Made by a program: the position numbers and the translations under genes. This document shows positions 12,100-21,772 of a stretch of 64,000 nucleotides of DNA, one piece after another; the first letter of the stretch is position 1; every line of letters begins with the position of its first letter. Source of the DNA: Elmis aenea (taxonomy: Eukaryota > Arthropoda > Insecta > Coleoptera > Elmidae); NCBI GenBank assembly GCA_947652605.1, contig OX393579.1, positions 54,380,970 to 54,444,969 of the forward strand, written 5' to 3'. The notes below the pieces were generated by a model. The model was not told where the DNA came from. It worked only from the letters and a program-made list of their open reading frames with translations, and ran no database searches.

Positions 12100-12179
12100 A
12101 ATGACGTCAGCCGACCTTGGACCGCAAGCATTAAAATATGCCGTCGGGGTCACCCCGACATAGGACTTCAAAGGGTTAA
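12100..12179 (-). mobile_element. Possible piggyBac-type terminus
   Basis: Read on the minus strand, TTAA (12176-12179) is followed by CCCTTTGAAGTCCTATG and then a near-perfect inverted motif around 12143-12159 (GTCGGGGT, one base, ACCCCGAC). TTAA followed by CCCTTTG and an internal GGGGTGACCCC palindrome is the look of many piggyBac-like ends. No opposite terminus was found, so this is tentative. Confidence 0.3.
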
Positions 12180-13084
12180 ACCTTCTTAAAAAAATCTAAA
12201 AACCTTGGAAACTTACAGTCCTTGACAACTATTAAAAGAATTAATATTTTTGAATTATTTTGGCACGAAATTCGAAAAATCGACAGCGATTAAAACTCAT
12301 CAATAAATTTAATTTAAAAGTTATCCTTGATTACTCTCAGTGGGATGATCAACTGAAAACGAAGTTTGAGAGGATGAAATTCGGTTAGACTTTTATCCAG
12401 TTTATGATAATATGCAGGAAACTTTTTAAAAGCCAAGGTTACGCTTTATAATTAAATAAAACAAAAAACCATAATTTTAAAAATCTTCATAGAAATTGCC
12501 AACTGTTTTTGACCTATCAAAATTTTCTTTCAGTTTCACCAACTAATTTCGATCATCTTTTTGGAAAAATTAAAAATTCATAACGTTATTTCGCAAATTC
12601 ATGTTTACACGAAACCGAATGCACCCCGAAAAAGCCGACAAAAACATTCCACGTCCTATTCGAAACGTGATAAAAATGCAGCCGGCGTAGATAGATGATC
12701 GGTTTGAAACTGAAAAGCCGAGAAGCTCCTGGAATTCCAATCCAGCGATCACCAGCCGTCATGCCGGGCACGTCCGGTGCTACAGGTCGCACGGTCATGG
12801 CCACCGTTGATTGATAAATTCAATTTCAGGGCCTACCGCAATACGCTATTCGTTACCTTCACAAATGTCACTGCAGACGAGCATTTTTTTTCAGTAGGCG
12901 ATAATAACAATCTCGACTGGTAACGTTTTGTCGTGTTATGAGTTACGCGTGACGATTAAACTTCTTTACAGTATACAACTGACTTGAACACAAGAGAAGA
13001 AAAGCAAATGAATTTCCATAAAAACAATTGAATGTAGCAAAGCTCAAAATTAACCCATTCGACAAACCCAGAAGCATAAACTGG
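12180..13084. other. Unassigned sequence
   Basis: Two overlapping minus-strand frames of 60 and 72 codons (12570-12804) lie in a locally GC-richer patch but show no recognisable domain. A single host exon cannot be excluded. Confidence 0.3.
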
Positions 13085-13265
13085 TGTATTTTAATATATT
13101 AGATAACAAGAGTTGTAAGAAGCATATTATTATTTCCACGAGTGCTTTAATCATTTCTTTAAAAAACTGTGCTTTTTGCTTACCGTGCGTTAGGACTCAC
13201 TTACTATGCATGCAGGCTGTACGGTAAGAGTCATTTACATTAGTGGTCGTAGAAAAAGTATATTA
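13085..13265 (-). repeat. Interspersed repeat B, short inverted copy
   Basis: The reverse complement matches the start of repeat B at 58945-59040 (CACTAATGTAAATGA, CCGTACAGCCTGCATGCATA, AGTAAGTG) and its end (AATATGCTTCTTACAACTC). The central ~100 bases found in the copies at 0.8 and 59 kb are missing, so it is an internally deleted copy. Confidence 0.6.
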
Positions 13266-13319
13266 CAGGCCAATGACGTTAAAATCACCTACTCTTTTTA
13301 ACAACTCTGACTTCTTCTG

Positions 13320-14085
13320 TTGCAACACACCTTGACGTTGGCTAAAATAAATGAACTCATCTTATTCTTTTTGGAAACAGTAAAGAAGAAAAATGGGCAT
13401 ACAATCAATCTAACAGGATATGGCTTGAAAATAAAACTAAATAAAACAAAGTTGATGATGATAGGAAATGGGACGAAAAGTAAAAATGGTAGGAAAAGAC
13501 GAAAAATTCAAGTAAAACACCAACTGTAATATTTAGGAGCACTAGTGGAAGCTACCGGAAAAATAGAAACATATCTAGAAGAATAAACAAAGTAATGGCT
13601 ATGTATGGAATGTATTCTTAACAAAGAAGAACTCAGGATAAAAACCAGAATCTATGAGGTCCCAATTCTTATGTATGGGTGCGAAACCTGGGTCTTATCA
13701 GATTCATCGAAGAGCAAAATCGAGGCTTGCAAAATGAAGATTTCAAGAAAAATTAAAGGAGTGACAAAATAAAAAGCGAAATGATAAGAAATAATCCAAA
13801 AATCAGAAGTGTAATGATAAAAAATGAAACACAACTTAGATGGTTTGGACATATAACGAGAATGAAAGAAGAAAGAACTGCGAAAGTGATGTGGGAGGAC
13901 TGGGGAAAGGAAAAGAGGCGGACGACCAAGGACGAAGACATGGAATAACGTGATAGCGAACTTACTTAAAAGAAAAGGCATAACATAGAGCCAAGCTAGC
14001 AAAAAAGCAACAGATAGGAGAGAATGGAAAAAAGACATCACCTCAACACCGATGGTAGAAGAGGTTAACGGATAATATATACCTA
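13320..14085 (+). pseudogene. LINE ORF2 C-terminal fragment (GVRQ-type, RTE-like)
   Basis: The frame 13320-13529 carries INLTGYGLKIKLNKTKLMMI, the conserved stretch after the catalytic box where the LNKTK motif lies. It is followed out of frame by a YLGALVEATGKIE block. Near 13828 the C-terminal signature TQLRWFGHITRMKEERTAKV is readable, as in the related LINE tails at 25.1, 27.2 and 45.2 kb. Stops and frameshifts are frequent. The minus-strand frames over 13652-14041 are shadows. The catalytic core is missing and the copy is dead. Confidence 0.75.
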
Positions 14086-15734
14086 ATATTTATTGGTCAA
14101 AACAATAATCAAAGATGTTTTTAAATCTAAACCGTCACCCTGTATTTTCTTTTCAAAGTCAAAGAGCATCGCATATCCATGAAATTGTAACTTATTTGTT
14201 TTTCCAATTTCAGAATGTAACAAAGTATGTTTTATGCGCCTCGGTAATAAAATTTTCCTTGGTTATAAATTGCGCTCCAATAATTTAAGTCATAATAAGG
14301 ATGTGGTTATAAGGATACGTTCTGTCGACGACAAATTGTTTTTAAGTTGGTTAAATTATCGGAAAAGTTACTTCAAGAGCAATAAATTGAATAACAGAAC
14401 CGAGTATCAGGAAATTGATGGAGAGTATGATTTTTCCGTCGTATGATCTAATATTCTTGCACTTAGGAAATGTAATAATAAGTGTTATTCTTCTTTAAAG
14501 TCGTATATAACCAAATTTTTTACGACATGAAAAGCAATTTGCTATAAAATTACATACAATTATTTGCGTTATAAAACAATATTAAAAAATAGTGCTTTTA
14601 GGTTTGTTTTAGGACTTCATTTTCTCTTTCATATCAAGTTATTTGATTGCTTATGGGTACTCCTAATATTTTAAATCATTGTGGGAATATGTTCTGCTTT
14701 TAAAACGTAAATTTACGACCACAATATTTTCTTGTACTTTGTAGCGCGAACGTAATAAGTGATTTTCGCCGCTAAAACTTATTGCAGCGCCGTTCATACT
14801 TGCTAGATAAATTTCCCGCAAATGCTATGCAAAACACATCGTATTCTTCACACCGTCGGCGTTGTTAAGCCGGCACCTGCTCGGCAACAAACAACCAAAA
14901 TAACAACATGTGTACACATACATGTTTTATGCATACAATAAATATTTATTGCGAATTTCCACTTTAATTAACAGTCTCATAACTCCGGCAATAACTCATC
15001 TTACCGAGTGAGAACATTGGCCATAAATAACGCATGAGACTTGCATGAACGGAAGCAGGTAGTGCGGGCCTTCCTTGCGGCGAACGCCGATTTAAACCAA
15101 GATCACCAGGCGGAAACGGTGCATCAAGGAAACTGCAAAAATATTCCTGGACGGAAATGGGTCCTGGCGCACGGGATCTGAAAGCTTTAAGGGCGCAACC
15201 TGTGGTTACAATACGACCCAGCCGAGCGTACATATCGTATTAGGTCCGAGGTTTTTAAGCGATTGAATTGAAGGCAAGATTTAGTGTTGGTACCCGCATT
15301 CAATGCAATCACGGTCCGGCAGAATTACGACCGTCTAGTCGGGACGATAAGCTTTTACCTGGAATGGATTTATGCCATTGAAGAAAGCGCGAGCTTTCGG
15401 AAAATCAAATAGATTTGCTGCTCATAATCCCGCCGACTGCTACAAATAGACTTATCAATCGGTTACTTCGGCTTTATTACGAATTCTATGGAAGTTAAGA
15501 CAGTTTTGAAAAAGCGCGTTGCAAGAAATTCGCTTATTGTGAAAGAAAATCGTCTTAAGATACCTTTTAATCGTATTTTACTTTGAAAAACAAATGTCTA
15601 CCACGTTACTGTAACTTCAAGATACATATTTATAATGAAGTTTAAGTATCATAAATTAGTTATCAAAAAGAAAAAAAAACCTTGAATTTAATAGAATCAA
15701 TTTTAGTTTAAGCTCATTTTTTTACGCTATAGTA
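14086..15734. other. Unassigned sequence
   Basis: A 70-codon plus frame at 14234-14446 and an 89-codon minus frame at 14964-15233 (in a GC-richer patch with many Pro, Arg and Gly codons) show no family motif. CACCCTGTA at 14136-14144 resembles a right-hand MITE end but has no clear partner. No gene is called. Confidence 0.3.
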
Positions 15735-16063
15735 TGGCGTAGGTAGAATTTGTTTCGTTTTGAAAGAAAGGCCTTCGTGCCGGACTTTGTAAAAATCCTG
15801 GCTCACGTCAAGAAACGGGTGCAATACTTTTTTTCATCGAGAGATTCGTTTATTACATTAGATATACGGTAAAATTGTTGGATTGTAGAGTGTTCTCGAT
15901 GGAATCCGAATTGATGGCCAGGGATTATATTTTGTAGTGGTATAGCGCAATGAAGTAGGAGCCTTTCTAGAAGTTTGTGGATGGTTAAAAGTAGACTTAT
16001 TGGTCTATAGGAAGTCACGTTGCCTAAATATTTTCCAGGTTTTGGTATAGAGATTATTTCCAA
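15735..16063 (-). pseudogene. Jockey-clade reverse transcriptase fragment
   Basis: The minus-strand frame 16063-15803 reads IPKPGKYLGNVTSYRPISLL, then KLLERLLL and IIPGHQFGFHREHSTIQQ. These are the fingers-domain motifs of Jockey-clade reverse transcriptases (SYRPISLL and HQFGF..HST). After a frameshift the next motif is readable as FLDVSQDFYKVRHEGL, a damaged form of the first catalytic box FLDVAQAFDKVWHEGL. The catalytic FADD box and everything beyond are missing. It is a different subfamily from the other Jockey copies here, since its fingers sequence diverges more. Confidence 0.8.
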
Positions 16064-17231
16064 AAAAAAACATTTGAAAAATAATCTTCCTTGCTACACA
16101 ACCAATGATAACTCCGATAAATTCACAATATACGACATTATAATCTGAGTCGCGTCCTGGTTGTAGGTACATCTAAGATTGAGCGCTGTGGCACCTCAAA
16201 AAATACACACCATCAAGTTTTAAAATCTGTTGACATAACTTAGTGCCGCTAAGGACCGTAATGTGATGACGCAAATGTATTCTACACGGTGTTCTTTCTG
16301 ACAATACTGAGTGTGATTGATAGAGCAAACACATTAACATTTGTATAAGGGAGATTTAAAAAGGCTTTTTGCGGTGCATCGCTGATGGGACTCATCATAA
16401 CGCCTCTTAAAAATGTCGCGTAACTTCCGTTCCTTGCGGAAGTGCATTAAGTCCGCCGTTATTTATATTTATTAGAGTAAACCATCCTCGGAGGATTTTG
16501 GGGATGCGTTAACACACATTTTTTGTTATTTTTTAAAAAGTGATTTAATAATGACAACAGTTGCACGCGGAGAATAGCGATCTAATTCCGTATTAATGCA
16601 TGAATAACTCTCTTTTTTTAAAATCACGATTGAAAAATGATTTAAAAAACGCTAATATTAAAAGCACAACCGATTGAAGTTCAAGTTATGCAGATCTCGG
16701 TTATTATAAAACCTAGAAGATTCAATTCAGAACATTTTTCTTCTTGTTTGTAATTTAGTACAGTTTGGATTTATCAGCAATGATCTCCCTGTTCTTAGCC
16801 GTTTTGATATCTCCACCGAAATCTATTACTGGCAGTTGTCCTCGAGTATTGTCGTCGTAAATATTCTTAGAGCAATACGACTCAACACAGCAAGAACGCA
16901 ACAAAACATAGCCACTTATCTCGAGAGTGACGGCGCTCGGTATCAGTAAACCACAATGTAAATTCGCCCTGAATAATTCATTTAATTAGAATATAGCTGC
17001 CTCGGCCCATTCCGTGTCTCTCAAGAGCTCCGCACGTCTTCCCTGCTGCCATTGTTCTACGGGAGTACTTGTCTTGTCATTTGAACAATGCCGTATGGAT
17101 TATACGCCCTTCAGGATCATTTGGTGTGTGTGACGAGGCAATATTTTATAACTTGCCAAAATTTACACGTGCGTTTAAAGTAAACAATATTACGAACCTT
17201 CAACAATGATTAATACAATAACTTTGCCTAC
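16064..17231. other. Unassigned sequence
   Basis: No gene or repeat is supported. Confidence 0.3.
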
Positions 17232-17238
17232 ATTGAAC
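17232..17238 (+). repeat. Candidate 7-bp target duplication of Jockey copy J2 (left)
   Basis: ATTGAAC lies immediately before the LINE homology and recurs at 20452-20458, right after the A-tract at the 3' end. It is short, so chance is possible. Confidence 0.5.
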
Positions 17239-18417
17239 CATGAAGTTTCATCTTACCGGCCAATCTAATTATATCCAAACTGTTCGAAAAGCTGTTGCGC
17301 CAAAGAATGAAACCGATAATAGAAGAAAAAGAACTAATTCCCACTCATCAATTTGGATTTAGAAATAAACATTCAACTATTGACCAAGTACATAGAATTA
17401 ATACGAATCTCATAGAAAAAGCCCTAGAAGAGAAGAAAGTTTGTTCTGATATCTTTCTAGAAGTAGCGCAGGCTTTCGACAAAGTGTGGCATGATGGTTT
17501 AAATTATAAACTAAGACCGCTCCTTCCAAAACAATACTCCCAAATTCTTCAGTCCTACATCTCAAAGAGACACTTCAGAATAAAGCAAGAAGAATCTTAT
17601 TCAGAACTTAAATAAATTAAAGCAGGAGTTCCACAAGGAAGCGTACTAGGTCCGGTCCTATACCTACTGCATACTTATGATATTCCAAAGTTAGAAAACA
17701 ATACTATAGCGACCTTTGCCGACGACACGGCTATTTTAGCAGTAGGAAGAAACAATATAGAATCATCCGAGAAATTACAAGCAGCTGCCAATCAGATAAA
17801 CAACTGGACAAAAACACGGCGTATGAAGTTAAATGAAACTAAGTCAGTACATGTCAAGTTTACCAACAAGATAATAAACAAATTCCGTACTCCAACACAG
17901 AAAAATACTTAGGTATTACATTGGGCGCTAAGCTACGCCGGAAGACTCATCTCAAGAAAAAAAGGGAAGAAGTATATGTATCAAATATTAAAAAAATATA
18001 CTGGTTAATCGGGAGGAATTCCTCTCTTTTCCTACATAATAAACTTTTGCTTTACAAGCTAATTTTAAAGCCTCAATCGACATATGGGATACAGCTATGG
18101 GGATGCACCAAACAGAGTAATATTCAGATCATCCAGAGATTCCAGAACAAAACACTAAGGAACATCACTGATGCAGCTTGGTACTGCAGAAATAGTGACA
18201 TACATCGGGACTTCAACATGGACTGTAACCGATACCATTAAGAAGTGTGCCAAGATCCACGAAGAAAGGCTCCATCAACATGTAAACGTCGAGGCGAACC
18301 AGCTCCTGGACACTACAGGATAAGTAAGAAGACCTAAAAGGGTTAAACCTTTTGAATTCGTTTAAGCAAAGTTTAAAAGCAGAGAGGTAGTATGCACTTT
18401 CATAATTAGTGTACTTA
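17239..18417 (+). pseudogene. Jockey-clade LINE copy J2, 5'-truncated ORF2 (left part)
   Basis: Begins inside the fingers domain at EVSSYRP and continues with KLFEKLLRQRMKPIIEEK and HQFGFRNKHSTIDQVHRI. Next come FLEVAQAFDKVWHDGL (first catalytic box with D to E at one flanking site), a stop at 17613, GVPQGSVLGPVLYLLHTYDI near 17628, and ATFADDTAILAVG near 17712 (FADD, both aspartates kept). After a deletion it is readable again from 17921 to 18241 (YWLIGRNSSL; GIQLWGCTKQSN). Frames are broken by stops and at least two indels. The endonuclease domain is absent through 5' truncation. The copy is interrupted after 18417 by a DNA element and resumes at 20314. Closest relative in the window is copy J4 at 35.4 kb. 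Confidence 0.9.
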
Positions 18418-18844
18418 TACAGGGTGATTGATTGAGACCGGGCATTAAAAATATATGAAGAATGAAAAAGGGTATGGATCTGAAATTATGGTTATGACCA
18501 TAATGGCATCTGATCTGTTTATTGAAAACATTTTCAATATGGCGACACTTCCGGAAATACCGGAAGTTGACGTCTACTTCCTTATTTCAAATACAATGGT
18601 ATATTTTTTATTGCATTTTTGGATTTAACACGTTATTTTAGGGGGACTTTTATTAGCATTCCCTATACCTAAGTGCAGTCATTTTTTAGATTTTTGGACT
18701 TTTTTGAAAATTTTTTGATTTTCACCGTGATGCTTAATATTATCTAACATGGCCATTTTTAAAGAAAAAACGCTTAAATTTAGACCATGCCTAGAAGAAA
18801 CCTTGGACTACATCCTGGAATTTTTGCAATCGATGAATTACTTA

Positions 18845-19872
18845 CAGGGTGTCCAAAATTTAATTTTCTTTTAATACAACTTCAGACCACCAAAACTCGT
18901 TTTTTTCAAATACAATGCCCAAACTTTTTTTTCATTTTCTAATGCAAAATTACATTCTGCATCAACCTGTATTAGCGTTTTCTATACCTAGCTGCAACAG
19001 TTTTCGAGTTATTAAGAATTTTTGATAGAGTTAAGAGAAATTGCAACATTTTTAAATAGTAAGCCTTGGAAATGACAGCAAATGCCAATATTAACAACTG
19101 TAAACCACTTTTATTGCGTTTGTCTGAAGCATCCATGAAAATGTATAATCAAGAGTATTCAAACACGAATATTTTGAACTTATTTTATATTCATGAAGGA
19201 TGTAACAAGATTATTGAAAGAACTTGCCGCGTGGTCATTGAGAGTTATCCTTATTTGACTGTAATGACCAGACAGAAATTTTAATGAATAGAATCAATTT
19301 TTTTTTCAATTTAGAAGAGTGAAATCTGCTTGTATTCGACCTAAGCGTGTGACAAATGATGAAACTAACAAAGTTAACATCCTGAGATATTTTAATGACC
19401 ATCCTCAGCGATCAATTCGATTGGTAGCGCAAGACTCGGGTTTAACATACTATGCTGTACAAGCTACATTAAAAATACACAACTATTCGTTCACACTTTC
19501 AATAATCTTCTGAATTTGTCCAAGAATGTAAAATAAATTCAAAATATCCGTGTTTGAATACTCTTGATAATCCATTTTCATGGATACTTCAGACAAACGC
19601 GATAAAAGTGGTTGACGGTTATTAAGTATTGGCATTTGTTGTCATTTCCAAGGCCTACTATTTAAAAATGTTGCAATTACTCTTAACTTTATCAAAAATT
19701 CTTAATAACTCGAAAATTGTTGCAGATAGGTATAGGAAACGCTAATACAGATTGATGCAGAATGTAATTTTGCATTAGAAAATGAAAAAAAAGTTTGGGC
19801 ATTGTATTTGAAAAAAACGAGTTTTGGTGGTCTGAAGTTGTATTAAAAGAAAATTAAATTTTGGACACCCTG
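18845..19872. mobile_element. Inner palindromic element at the dyad centre of the outer one
   Basis: Starts CAGGGTGTCCAAAATTTAAT and ends with the complementary ATTAAATTTTGGACACCCTG. It is flanked by TA at 18843-18844 and 19873-19874. The outer arms on either side are 425 bases each (18420-18844 and 19873-20297, each counting one TA). If this inner unit and one TA are removed, the outer arms meet at the palindrome ATTACTTAAGTAAT with the TA exactly at the centre. The inner arms run to about 19195 and 19520. The loop holds a transposase-like N-terminal fragment. The family is unknown to me. Confidence 0.7.
19310..19513 (+). pseudogene. Helix-turn-helix fragment of a Tc1/mariner-like transposase in the loop
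   Basis: The frame encodes KVNILRYFNDHPQRSIRLVA followed by QDSGLTYYAVQATLKIH. This has the spacing of the N-terminal helix-turn-helix that binds terminal repeats in Tc1/mariner-superfamily transposases (acidic/aromatic helix, HPxxS, then a G-L turn and recognition helix). It starts just after TTTTTTTTTCAATTTAG, which looks like a 3' splice site, and stops at 19512 where the inverted arm begins. No catalytic aspartate is present. It may be the captured remnant that ties this fold-back element to its autonomous parent. Assignment rests on motif shape alone. Confidence 0.55.
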
Positions 19873-20313
19873 TAAGTAATGTATCGATTGCAAAATATCC
19901 AGGATGTAGTCCAAGGTTTCTTCTATGCATGGTCTAAATTTAAGCGTTTTTTCTTCAAAAATGGCGGTGGTAGATAATATTAAGCATCACGATGAAAATC
20001 GAAAAATTTTCAAAAAAGTCCAAAAATCTCAAAAATGGCTGCACTTAGGTATAGGGAATGCTAATAAAAGTCCCTCTAAAATAACGTTTTGAATCCAAAT
20101 ACGCAATAAAAAATAGACCATTGTATTTGAAATAAGAAAGTAGACGTCAACTTCCGGTATTTCCGGAAGTGTCGCCATCTTGAAAATATTTTCAATAAAC
20201 AGATCAGATGCCATTATGGTCATAACCAAAATTTCAGATCCATACCCTTTTTCATTCTTCATATATTTTTAATGCCCGGTCTCAATCAATCACCCTGTAT
20301 ATGTATTAGCAAA

Positions 20314-20451
20314 CTAAGGACTACTATTGGGTAAACCTTAGGCTAAGTTTGAACATTATTAATTTAGGCTAGAATTAAACTGCTCACTGGTCTTAAAGAC
20401 CAGATTGCATTGTTATAAACTTTATAAGGGTTTAAATATTAAAAAAAAAAA
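20314..20451 (+). mobile_element. Jockey copy J2, 3' UTR and A-rich tail (right part)
   Basis: Resumes the LINE after the palindromic insertion. CTAAGGACTACTATTGGGTA to GACCAGATTGCATTGTTATA matches the 3' UTR of copy J4 at 36983-37085. It ends in a run of 12 A at 20441-20452, followed by ATTGAAC, which repeats the sequence before the 5' junction. Confidence 0.85.
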
Positions 20452-20458
20452 ATTGAAC

Positions 20459-21295
20459 AGGTGTTAACTCGCATCACCTTAAGGTAACGTGAAACATCAC
20501 AAATCTTGGCAATAACTTTTTCCAAATGAAATAAAAACTAGATCTGATCATGAAGAGACTAAAATTATTCGTGCAAAAGGTTGCAATCGTGATTTTTGGT
20601 GATAATTTGTTGCTGGACTAATCAAAAAGGGTTAATACACAACATATCCCAAATTCAAAGCACCAGTCCAATTTAAAACCAATTTAATTTGTAACGAACC
20701 AGATGTTCGACGGAATTCGTACCTAATTAATGCGCCCTTGCCATGGATAATTGGATTTAATGCTAACCCTGTAAAACGCATTTCTACAAGTGTCCAGTAT
20801 TACATACGATCTTTAATAAATCCCTCACCAATCGAAACTAAATTTAAACGTCCCATATAAACATGAAATCCATAACATTACCATAAATCACGACACAACG
20901 CCAGCTCTAAAAATGTAATTCTCTGTGGCGACAAATCATCATTTGCAATTTACTACTGCCATTGGTCGGATAAATCATTCCGAATTGTCGAATGGACATG
21001 CACACACCAATCGACAAGTTATCATAAATTGCATGCACGATGGGAAACAAAAATTCAGAAAGATTTATCGGGGATAACCCATTATGACCCCTATAACGAA
21101 GAGCGATAATGGTCGTTTTAAAATTTTGTAACGACTGCAGCGAATGAAAAATATGGGACACATTAATTATACAGTTTAAATAAATACGGTTTGCTACATC
21201 AAACAGTGTTTTGCGCTGGAACACATGGCTCAAACAAAACGGTTTGTTTTTATAGGTATGCGCAATTTCGTCCGTAATTTTTATAATCATGAAAC
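20459..21295. other. Unassigned sequence
   Basis: A 127-codon minus-strand frame (20907-21290) has no recognisable domain and ordinary non-coding composition. No gene is called. Confidence 0.3.
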
Positions 21296-21507
21296 ACTAG
21301 AGGTCTTTCAAGATAAACTGAACTGTGGCGCAGAAACCAAAACTCATCTAAAGCCTTAATTACTGCGCCACCTAAAAACATACGTCTATTTCAACAACGG
21401 GGTTATTATAACCTATAATAATATAACGTTTTTAGAAAGGTCTACGTTTCAACCGCCATCTCTCTTTGCGCATTTCGCAGTTCAGTTTAGCTTGAAAGAC
21501 CTCTAGT
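21296..21507. mobile_element. 212-bp MITE with 30-bp terminal inverted repeats
   Basis: Left end ACTAGAGGTCTTTCAAGATA continues AACTGAACTG. The right end is the reverse complement with one mismatch over 30 bases. The interior has no coding potential. A target duplication is not obvious (flanks GAAAC and ACGC), so the superfamily is left open. Confidence 0.75.
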
Positions 21508-21759
21508 ACGCACTCGAAAAAAAACTAATTTCAAAGCAATAATTATGTAATTCTCATTTAAAATCCACCCAATAACTGTCAGGTTAGAGTAGGCTTGCCA
21601 GATTTTTAAATATAATTGGGACAAGGGAGAAGATCTGCGCCCCCCCTCAGTCCGAAAGAAAGACTACGAAATTTAAAAAAAAAACAATCTTAAAGCCATT
21701 TTCAATCAGAATAAAAAATTGGAGCGCGATTGCACCTTTTTTTTGTGCCCGTGTGATTA
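21508..21759. other. Unassigned sequence
   Basis: Short spacer between the MITE and the LINE copy; a run of C (CCCCCC) near 21642 and T runs only. Confidence 0.3.
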
Positions 21760-21772
21760 GATCGAAAAATAT
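21760..21772. repeat. 13-bp target duplication of Jockey copy J3 (left)
   Basis: GATCGAAAAATAT is repeated without change at 23486-23498, bracketing the LINE copy. Confidence 0.9.

Larger units (their letters stand above)
18420..20297. mobile_element. Palindromic (fold-back) Tc1/mariner-type element inserted in LINE J2
   Basis: Begins CAGGGTGATTGATTGAGACC and ends with the reverse complement of the same 20 bases; TA flanks both sides (18418-18419 and 20298-20299). The two arms stay complementary, with scattered mismatches, from the ends inward to about 19195 and 19520, leaving a loop of about 320 bases. Jockey sequence that is contiguous in copy J4 (36981-36987, GTGTACTAAGGAC) is interrupted here, so insertion into the LINE is shown directly, although about 15-20 extra bases sit beside the junction. 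The structure divides into an outer palindrome and a second element (18845-19872) at its centre. No complete transposase is present; mobilisation in trans by a Tc1/mariner-type enzyme is inferred from the TA duplication. Confidence 0.85.

Noticed and set aside
12570..12804. Overlapping minus-strand frames as a host exon
   Set aside because: Two frames overlap in different phases and neither shows a known motif.
13652..14041. 129-codon minus-strand frame rich in Phe, Leu and Ser
   Set aside because: It lies opposite the LINE C-terminal region that reads QLRWFGHITRMKEER on the plus strand; A-rich LINE DNA gives such frames.
9377..14142. CAGGGTGAAACATT and the reverse CCGTCACCCTG as ends of one 4.8-kb element
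   Set aside because: Complementarity stops after CAGGGTGA, and the interval contains unrelated elements of different age.
14964..15233. 89-codon minus-strand frame in a GC-richer patch
   Set aside because: No domain, no splice context that I could defend, no repeat match; kept only as unassigned sequence.
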